Below are positions 1 to 5,106 of a DNA stretch of 5,106 bases, piece after piece. A model generated the notes under the pieces. The model was not told the DNA's origin and did not search any database. It saw nothing but the letters and a program-made list of their open reading frames with translations. The stretch's first letter is position 1, and each line of letters opens with the position of its first letter. Both the position numbers and the translations under genes were made by a program. Source of the stretch: Globobulimina sp. (lineage: Eukaryota > Foraminifera > Rotaliida); NCBI GenBank assembly GCA_003354225.1, contig PIVH01000722.1:1-5106 (forward strand), given 5' to 3'.

Positions 1-682
1 AATTCGGTTCTTGACATGTATTGACAGGATTGTGTATATATGCGGGCTGATTGTATGCTGTGTTGACGTTAACAGCATACTGTGAATAATTACAACTGTA
101 AATAGATGGCGGTGAACTAATATTATATACATGCATATTATCACAATATACAGCGTTTGATGTAGTTACATCGAGAGATGAAATGGATACTAATTCGTCA
201 ATCATTTCTGCAGAATTTAAAGTATCGGAATTATTATAATAATGTTGGGTTTCTAGTTCGTTTGGCGTTTGTTTGCCAGAATAATGATACTTATCTTGTT
301 TAGTATTGACTTTTGATAATGGCGAAGGCGCATTTTCTAAGTAAAATGCTTCAAATAAATCTTCTGAAGATAAGCAGAAAGGTGATGATGCATCAATATT
401 ATCCATCAATTCCACTGACGGAATGTGTGAACAATTATTTGTTAGTTCTGTTGAACGATTATTATAATTATTACTTTTATTGAGATCTTCACAAATTAAA
501 CCTTCGGTTTCAAGCATTCTAAAAATGCCATCCAAATTCTTATTACATCCCTTTTTTATGCGTTGCTTTTTCGTCGCCTTTTTTATTGTCCATTTTAACC
601 ATACAACCTGAAGAATTTTATTCCATTGTTTGTAATATTTAATAATATTATTTTCTGTATACACTTTATTGACTGAATTCAT
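1..682 (-). CDS. Hypothetical Ser/Asn/Tyr-rich protein, N-terminal part (runs off the left edge)
   Basis: I read this frame by hand on the reverse strand. It starts at the ATG at 682-680 and stays open for 227 codons to the window edge, so the 3' end is missing. An in-frame TGA at 697-695, five codons upstream, makes this the first possible ATG. Residues 15-31 form a likely helix with Trp at 20, 28 and 31. A Lys/Arg cluster at 34-44 could be a nuclear localisation or nucleic-acid-binding patch. Residues 93-120 mix Asp/Glu with Phe/Leu/Tyr (core EDLFEAFYLENA, 107-118), which resembles an acidic/aromatic transactivation segment. From about 70 onward the chain is rich in Asn, Ser, Tyr, Pro and Thr, lacks a visible fold and is probably disordered. 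I do not recognise the family. A role in transcription is inference from composition only. It is divergently oriented to the PPR gene. The long open frame in AT-rich DNA supports coding. Confidence 0.68.
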   Translation of the reverse strand, partial: MNSVNKVYTENNIIKYYKQWNKILQVVWLKWTIKKATKKQRIKKGCNKNLDGIFRMLETEGLICEDLNKSNNYNNRSTELTNNCSHIPSVELMDNIDASSPFCLSSEDLFEAFYLENAPSPLSKVNTKQDKYHYSGKQTPNELETQHYYNNSDTLNSAEMIDELVSISSLDVTTSNAVYCDNMHVYNISSPPSIYSCNYSQYAVNVNTAYNQPAYIHNPVNTCQEPN

Positions 683-851
683 ATCTACTCGCAATCACAA
701 GCCGGACAGAAAAAGACTAGAGGATTTAAGCGTTTTTTTAGCTGTTTGTTGTATGTCTGTTGACAGAATTAGTTTTGGTTTTGCCAACTGAAAAACTTTA
801 CATTTTTAAGGCTGTACATTTTCTACTAAGCACCATCTATCTTGATGTCAG
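683..851. promoter_or_regulatory. Head-to-head intergenic region, presumed bidirectional promoter and both 5' UTRs
   Basis: These 169 bp separate two divergently transcribed open frames, so the promoters and 5' leaders of both must lie here or overlap the genes. No canonical TATA box or recognised factor site stands out. The plus strand holds a short upstream frame of 12 codons at 753-791 (ATG to TGA). A second ATG lies at 845, seven bases before the PPR start. An in-frame TGA at 843-845 fixes the 5' limit of the PPR frame, and an in-frame TGA at 697-695 does the same for the left gene. The promoter role is inferred from gene orientation alone. Confidence 0.45.
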
Positions 852-913
852 ATGAGATTAATCTCAAAGCATTTCTTCTCAACAAAGGAATACAAAGCTT
901 TACAATACAATGA
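845..913 (+). other. Possible 22-codon upstream ORF overlapping the PPR start codon
   Basis: An ATG at 845-847 opens a frame of 22 codons ending at TGA 911-913. It is in a different frame from the PPR gene and covers that gene's ATG at 852. If transcription begins upstream of 845, scanning ribosomes would meet this ATG first and translate past the true start. Neither ATG has a purine at -3 (T for 845, C for 852), so leaky scanning would be needed. It may simply be chance, and it would be irrelevant if the mRNA starts between 846 and 851. Confidence 0.25.
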
Positions 914-3900
914 GTCAATACAGACATTACAAAATATTCTCAATTCACCATCATTGCAATATGATATCAATTCTGTTGAGTCTGCATTCAAAATATACAA
1001 AATGATTGATTTAAAAAAAGATAAAGCACAAAATGTCGCTGATATTATCAATATTGTATTAAAGATTATAATGCGTTCACATCAGTATGACAAAGCTCTT
1101 ATTATTTGGAATGATATAAATAAATCAAAACTGAATAACATTTCATATCAATTGCTATTCCAATGTTTTCTAAAGATACAATCAAATAAAAGCAACATAA
1201 CTAATGCTTGCATCGACATGTTGCAATGCATGGAAAATGGAAAAAATATAAATGATGATTCAAATGATGTTATTAAACTTTTATCAAAATGTAACGATAA
1301 AAAACAAATGAATTTGGTTTTAAATGCGTTGGATAAAGATATGGATAAAAACATACTGAATGACATTATGAAAGCTTTAATCAATGGCAAAAAATATAAA
1401 TCAGCGTTGCTATTTTATGATTGTATCAGTTTAAATGATAACAATTATCATAAATTGACACTATCAGCACTCAAAGCATGCATTCACACAAATAATGCGC
1501 AAAAAGGCAAAGATATTTTCAATCAAATCCAAGCATATCATAGCATTCAAAGCATTGAACTACAAAACGCATTCATAGCATTTTATAATCACTTTGCGGA
1601 CATTAATGGAGCAATAAATGTTTTTAATTCGATTGAAAATGATAAAAGAAACATTGTGACTTTAAATGCAATGATGACTGCATTTATTCACCATGCAAAT
1701 TATCAGAAAGTAATTGATTTATATGACGATAATGCAATAAATTGCAAACGCAATGATATATCACATATTTTGGCAGTGAAATCATGTTTGGATTTAAATA
1801 ATTTTGAAAAAGGCAAACTTATTCAAGAAAATATCAATATGATAAATAATATTCGACTTCAAAATACTTTCATCCATTTTTATGGCCATTTTAATGATAT
1901 TGAGTCTGCAGTAAATATTTTTAGTTCCATTGCAGACAAAAATAAAACAAATGTTACTGTTGGCACAATGATGAAAATATATTTAGATAACAAAGAGTTT
2001 AAAAAAGTGCTAGATTTGCATGATAAATATGAATATTTACATAATGAGATATCACATACATTTGCATTGAAAGCATGTGTTAATACTGGCGATGTTTTGC
2101 GAGGAAAAGAGATCCATTGTACTATTAAATCAACAAACAAATATGTATCAAATGTATTTGTCCAAACAGCACTGATTGATTTTTATGGTGAATTTGGCGA
2201 AATAGAAATGGCTAAACATATATTTTCAAACATTACCGAAGCAAATAAAAATAATGTTTGCATTGGGGCTATGATGAAGGTATTAAAAAACAATGATTTA
2301 AATCAGCAAACATTAGCTTTATACAAGACATATAAAAGTAAATTAACATTAGATGATATTTGTGATATGTTTGCTATCAAAGCATGTTTGAAAATGAATG
2401 ATTTTGAAAATGGACAATGTATCATAAACAAATTAAACCTGCAAAATATTAACAATCAACTTAAGAACACACTCATTGGTTTTTATGGACATTTTAAGCG
2501 AATATCATCGAGTTTTGACATATTTGATGGGATATTAAATGCAGATTCAATCGGCGCAGATACTGTTAATTCAATGATGACTGCCTATATTTCTAATGAT
2601 GATAACGAGAAAGCAATGAATTTATATAAATATTATGCAAATCCTGACATTAATTTAGTTGACATTATATCTCATATTATTGCAATAAAATTGTGTATTA
2701 AAATGAATGATATTGAAATGGGTCAAAATATTGTCAGTAAATGTGATGTAAATAAAGAATTGAAAAAGCATAAAAATGAATTTATAAACAGTATTATCGA
2801 TTTTTATGCATATTTTGGTGATATAAAAAGTGCCCAAAATATATTCAATGCAAAGAAGAATAAAGACAGTGTTTCAATCAATTGTATGATGACAAATTAT
2901 ATAAATAATGGGTATTTTGCCGAAGCATTAGACATTTATGATAATTGTACGTATAAATCATTACTAAATGAAATATCTCATGTGTTGGCAATAAAAGCAC
3001 ATACAATGTTAAAGGATGTTAATAAAGGAAAAGAAATATATTCTTTTTATTTGCAAAACACAAAAAACAATGAGATAAAACATGCTGTGATGGATTTTTA
3101 CGCAGAAAATGATACTGAAATTGACCATATATTAAATATTTTTAATTCAATGGATGGTGACTCCGTTGATATTGTTCCAATCAATATTTTAATGAAAGCA
3201 TTTATTTCTCACAATTTAAATCATGATGCTTTACAATTATATAAAAAACATAAAAATAAACTGAATGATATATCTCATGTTGAAGCCATAAAATCATGCA
3301 CAAATTGTAAAAATGCAGATTTTATGAATGAAATAATTCTCTCCAATATACAAAATAATAAAAATATTAAAGTTTTAACCGCATTGATTAATTTTTATGG
3401 TGAAATAAATGAAATTGGAACTGCATTAAAAATATTTAATTCGATTGTTGACTCAAAAAATGGAGATTTAAATATCATAACACTTAATACAATGATGCAA
3501 TGTTGTTTTGATAATGAAATGTATCTAAAATGTATTGAGTTGTTTAATATTTATGTTTTGAAAGGCATTGTTTCAGCAAATATTCAGTCGCATTCAATAT
3601 TATTTAAAGCCTGCGCACAGTCAACGTGTTATCACGTTGGTACGCAAATACATAAAATGTTAGAAACCGATGTGAATTTAAAATATATTTTGAATGAAAC
3701 AGAAATTGAAATAAATTTGATTAATATGTACGGAAAGTGTGCGATGCTAAATAAATGTGAAGAGATATTTGAAAATATTAAAATAAAACAATATGACAAA
3801 TATTGCACAGAAATGGAACTATGGAATTGTATGATAAATGCATTTGGCCGCAATGGAAATTATAGTGAATCAAAGAAATATTTTGATGAAATGAAATCTG

Positions 3901-4274
3901 ACAAAATTGGTTTAATTCCAGACAGAAAAATATATATTTCGCTGCTCAATGCGTGTAACCATTGCGGTCATATTAACGAAGCAAAGAAAATTTGGCAAAC
4001 TGAAATTTGTAATAATGAGGAATTAAAAAATGATGCTTTTATTGTTACGACGTTGGTTGATTGTTTTGCAAGAAATGGCGATTTGAATACAGCAAAAACA
4101 CTTTTATTTGAATATGAAAATAAGAAAGAAAATAAATCGCATGAAAGTATGTGGTTGGTATTATTGAGTGGATGTAAAAAGTTTAGCAATGATGATGTTA
4201 GTAATAAGACTGCAATACAAGACATTTATAATCAATTTAACATTACTTTTGGTCAAAATAAACAAAACAGTTAA
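852..4274 (+). CDS. PLS-class pentatricopeptide repeat (PPR) protein, E1-like end, no DYW domain
   Basis: This 1140-residue protein is probably an organellar RNA-binding PPR protein. The start is fixed by an in-frame TGA at 843-845, and the frame ends in tandem TAA TAA (4272-4277). Residues 1-20 (MRLISKHFFSTKEYK...) are basic, hydroxylated and free of acidic residues until 13, which fits a mitochondrial presequence. From about 64 to 1093 there are ten P-L-S triplets. The P motifs begin near 63, 166, 268, 367, 468, 569, 673, 774, 875 and 988, so the period is close to 100 residues. Typical L cores are ISHxxAxKxC followed by GKxI. Typical S cores are ALIDFYGxF. P motifs read NxMMxxx...ALxLYD. 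Triplet 1 is degenerate. Residues 1097-1130 (MWLVLLSGCKK...) resemble an E1 motif. No HxE/CxxC deaminase signature follows, so there is no DYW catalytic domain. In the family, PLS proteins bind single-stranded organellar RNA and often act in C-to-U editing. Whether this one edits, stabilises or processes RNA is unknown. No introns are evident, and Asn/Lys and A/T-ending codons dominate. Confidence 0.93.
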   Translation: MRLISKHFFSTKEYKALQYNESIQTLQNILNSPSLQYDINSVESAFKIYKMIDLKKDKAQNVADIINIVLKIIMRSHQYDKALIIWNDINKSKLNNISYQLLFQCFLKIQSNKSNITNACIDMLQCMENGKNINDDSNDVIKLLSKCNDKKQMNLVLNALDKDMDKNILNDIMKALINGKKYKSALLFYDCISLNDNNYHKLTLSALKACIHTNNAQKGKDIFNQIQAYHSIQSIELQNAFIAFYNHFADINGAINVFNSIENDKRNIVTLNAMMTAFIHHANYQKVIDLYDDNAINCKRNDISHILAVKSCLDLNNFEKGKLIQENINMINNIRLQNTFIHFYGHFNDIESAVNIFSSIADKNKTNVTVGTMMKIYLDNKEFKKVLDLHDKYEYLHNEISHTFALKACVNTGDVLRGKEIHCTIKSTNKYVSNVFVQTALIDFYGEFGEIEMAKHIFSNITEANKNNVCIGAMMKVLKNNDLNQQTLALYKTYKSKLTLDDICDMFAIKACLKMNDFENGQCIINKLNLQNINNQLKNTLIGFYGHFKRISSSFDIFDGILNADSIGADTVNSMMTAYISNDDNEKAMNLYKYYANPDINLVDIISHIIAIKLCIKMNDIEMGQNIVSKCDVNKELKKHKNEFINSIIDFYAYFGDIKSAQNIFNAKKNKDSVSINCMMTNYINNGYFAEALDIYDNCTYKSLLNEISHVLAIKAHTMLKDVNKGKEIYSFYLQNTKNNEIKHAVMDFYAENDTEIDHILNIFNSMDGDSVDIVPINILMKAFISHNLNHDALQLYKKHKNKLNDISHVEAIKSCTNCKNADFMNEIILSNIQNNKNIKVLTALINFYGEINEIGTALKIFNSIVDSKNGDLNIITLNTMMQCCFDNEMYLKCIELFNIYVLKGIVSANIQSHSILFKACAQSTCYHVGTQIHKMLETDVNLKYILNETEIEINLINMYGKCAMLNKCEEIFENIKIKQYDKYCTEMELWNCMINAFGRNGNYSESKKYFDEMKSDKIGLIPDRKIYISLLNACNHCGHINEAKKIWQTEICNNEELKNDAFIVTTLVDCFARNGDLNTAKTLLFEYENKKENKSHESMWLVLLSGCKKFSNDDVSNKTAIQDIYNQFNITFGQNKQNS
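853..866. repeat. 14-bp perfect palindrome over the PPR start codon
   Basis: TGAGATTAATCTCA reads the same on both strands and begins at the second base of the PPR ATG (852-854). It could form a small hairpin in the mRNA or be a dimeric protein site, but a 14-bp palindrome can occur by chance in AT-rich DNA of this length. Confidence 0.6.
1041..4130 (+). repeat. Degenerate ~300-bp coding tandem repeat (ten P-L-S triplets)
   Basis: The triplet structure is visible in the DNA as a period of about 300 bases. The L-motif core encoding ISH (or ICD) recurs at 1758, 2049, 2358, 2667, 2973 and 3270, with spacings of 291, 309, 309, 306 and 297 bases. Copies are diverged at the nucleotide level but keep phase and codon positions, so the repeat is maintained as protein. 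It covers residues 64-1093 of the PPR protein. Confidence 0.85.
4140..4241 (+). other. E1-like C-terminal motif of the PPR protein
   Basis: Residues 1097-1130 begin with MWLVLLSGCKKFSN and continue with a second helix ending in IYNQF. This matches the pattern of plant E1 motifs, where a Trp-led first helix with a Leu-Leu-x-x-Cys core follows the last S motif. An E2 motif and the DYW domain (HxE plus CxxC zinc ligands) are absent. Ten further residues, QNKQNS-type and hydrophilic, end the protein. The assignment is by pattern only. Confidence 0.5.
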
Positions 4275-4451
4275 TAATGCAAACTGCGCTGATCCATTGC
4301 GCTGATATTAAATATCACATATTACTTAAAAACGCTTTCATTTTTGTCACATTCTGAACTTGTTGAAAACTTTCCTTGCACAAATATTTGTTGTTAAAAA
4401 TAATTAATATATACCAAGCTCAATTTGGGAGTCAGAGCTATGTGTCAGATT
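4275..4451. other. Convergent 3' intergenic region with small repeats
   Basis: These 177 bp lie between the stop codons of two convergent genes and have no frame worth calling. The 9-mer TGCGCTGAT occurs twice, at 4285-4293 and 4298-4306. An imperfect-centre palindrome (TGATATT A AATATCA) lies at 4303-4317 and a perfect 12-bp palindrome (ACAAATATTTGT) at 4380-4391. No AATAAA lies downstream of either stop. The nearest one for the PPR gene is inside its coding end, at 4257-4262. The region presumably holds both 3' UTRs and the poly(A) sites. Confidence 0.5.
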
Positions 4452-4943
4452 TTAAATAATTAAGAAGAAGCTGTTTTTTTTGTAAATTTTAACATTCTTT
4501 GGATATTTGTTACAACACATTCTATTTAATCTATTATTCCGTTTATATGCAAATTTATTCTTATTCTTATATTTATCAATTTTGATTTTCCCACTTTTCT
4601 TCTCTTTATTAAATATCTTCTCAACTATTAATTCATTTTGTTTTTCAATTCTTTCCATTGCAATTATTGGTTCACCACAATGTTCCTCATCAACATATAA
4701 AACACAACTATAATTATCTGATATTTGCATCAATTTTTGATAGCAACAAACAGATTTTTCAATATCAAAACGACACAACATTTGAGCCATTTTATGTAAA
4801 TATTTTATCTGTTTATCGATCATTCCATTCTCGTTAAACATATCAACCAATTTACTATATACATCAGCTGCTTTGCTGTATTCCTCATTCTTTTCATATG
4901 CCACTGCATCAAAAACCAAAAGTTCTGTCGCTATTAAACATTT
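4452..4943 (-). CDS. TPR/SNAP-like helical-repeat protein, 5' end unresolved
   Basis: A reverse-strand frame is open from 4943 (after TAA 4946-4944) to the TAA at 4454-4452. It has no convincing start. Numbering residues from the TTG at 4919, the first in-frame ATG is Met27 (4841-4839), which lies inside the repeat, so the true N-terminus is probably in an upstream exon. Residues 1-28 fit a TPR motif: Ala5, Tyr8, Tyr14, Ala17, Tyr21 and Leu24 fall on consensus positions 8, 11, 17, 20, 24 and 27. A second, weaker unit ends in DIEKSVCCYQKL (52-63), 39 residues on. The spacing and the Gly-then-DIEK pattern recall alpha/gamma-SNAP, the NSF adaptors in SNARE recycling, but that link rests on remembered consensus. 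Residues 101-150 are Lys/Asn-rich and may be a low-complexity tail or read-through of an intron. It is convergent with the PPR gene. Confidence 0.5.
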   Translation of the reverse strand, partial: KCLIATELLVFDAVAYEKNEEYSKAADVYSKLVDMFNENGMIDKQIKYLHKMAQMLCRFDIEKSVCCYQKLMQISDNYSCVLYVDEEHCGEPIIAMERIEKQNELIVEKIFNKEKKSGKIKIDKYKNKNKFAYKRNNRLNRMCCNKYPKNVKIYKKNSFFLII

Positions 4944-5106
4944 TTATAATGATTTTGATCCACAAAAACACATTTTCGCATAGGACTTACAGGCAAATTA
5001 AGTGTGTCCCATAGCACGGTCACCAGATTAGATCATTCAAAATATATGTTATTTTCCGCAGAAATTTCCATTGCAACATATTTTGAATAACATCTAAAAT
5101 GTATTG
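4944..5106. other. Right-edge region, possible upstream exon or decayed coding sequence
   Basis: No gene can be called here with confidence. On the reverse strand a second frame is open for 32 codons from 5032 to 4937, bounded by TGA and TAA. Its translation contains LWDTLNLP and PMRKCVFV. It abuts and overlaps the start of the helical-repeat frame by a few bases but sits one base out of phase. A perfect-looking splice donor GTAAGT lies at 4990-4985 on the reverse strand, yet it does not join any open upstream frame to the downstream one in phase. Confidence 0.3.

Noticed and set aside
1-5. Window starting with AATTC, as if at an EcoRI cut, suggesting a cloned restriction fragment
   Set aside because: An uncut GAATTC remains at 675-680 and the right end has no such half-site, so this is probably chance.
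1041-4130. Reading the periodic ~300-bp repeat as a satellite or mobile element
   Set aside because: The repeat stays in one reading frame, indels are in multiples of three and the motifs match PPR helices, so it is a coding repeat.
848-4225. Several reverse-strand open frames of 60-86 codons inside the PPR gene (for example 1148-1390, 1880-2140, 3968-4225)
   Set aside because: They lie opposite a strongly supported 1140-codon gene, have no recognisable motif, and are rich in Ser/Phe/Ile/Cys as expected for the complement of Asn/Lys-rich codons.
4507-4713. A 68-codon plus-strand frame rich in Leu/Phe/Ile that looks like a membrane protein
   Set aside because: It is the antisense shadow of the Lys/Glu/Asn-rich reverse-strand TPR-like frame; the hydrophobicity follows from complementing AAA/GAA/AAT codons.
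4452-4919. TTG at 4919 as the true start codon of the right-hand gene
   Set aside because: The organism looks eukaryotic, TTG starts are not expected, and the TPR pattern begins right at this point, so the N-terminus is more likely upstream.
4904-4990. GTAAGT at 4990-4985 (reverse strand) as splice donor to AG at 4931, 4925 or 4904
   Set aside because: All three acceptors enter the downstream frame only from a donor frame that has TAA three codons before the GT, so no coding exon can precede it. It could still be a 5' UTR intron.
1-5106. tRNA, rRNA, CRISPR arrays, insertion sequences or viral genes
   Set aside because: No cloverleaf, rRNA-like GC-rich block, regularly spaced short identical repeats, transposase motifs or terminal inverted repeats were seen on either strand.

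Overview
The window looks like nuclear DNA of a unicellular eukaryote. It is very AT-rich. It holds a long intronless gene for a pentatricopeptide repeat (PPR) protein, a family that is essentially eukaryotic. It shows no operon layout, no Shine-Dalgarno sites and no bacterial gene families. The standard genetic code fits, because TAA, TAG and TGA are all absent inside a 1140-codon frame. The species cannot be fixed from the sequence. PLS-type PPR arrays are best known from land plants but occur in several protist lineages. The strong Asn/Lys bias and lack of introns suggest an AT-rich protist; a rhizarian, amoeboid or heterolobosean source is only a guess.

Layout. Positions 1-682 (minus strand) carry the first 227 codons of a gene that runs off the left edge. 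Its product has a Trp/Lys-rich N-terminus followed by a Ser/Asn/Tyr-rich, probably disordered region. Positions 683-851 form a 169-bp head-to-head intergenic stretch that must hold the 5' regions of both flanking genes. Positions 852-4274 (plus strand) encode the main gene, a 1140-residue PLS-class PPR protein. It has about ten P-L-S triplets, a candidate mitochondrial presequence, an E1-like C-terminus and no DYW deaminase domain. Positions 4275-4451 are a short convergent intergenic stretch with small palindromes and a 9-bp direct repeat. Positions 4452-4943 (minus strand) hold the 3' part of a helical-repeat (TPR/SNAP-like) protein gene. Its 5' end is not resolved: either a short intron or a frameshift lies between 4937 and about 4981. 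The last 163 bases have no gene that can be called with confidence.

There is no sign that the three genes act together. The PPR protein would be expected to bind organellar RNA. The left gene resembles a regulator with an acidic/aromatic activation-like segment. The right gene resembles a vesicle-trafficking or other TPR adaptor. The most noteworthy object is the PPR array: its triplets are spaced almost exactly 100 residues apart, the L and S motifs share an internal signature, the RNA-contact positions of the P motifs are nearly invariant, and the C-terminal triplets look more canonical than the central ones.
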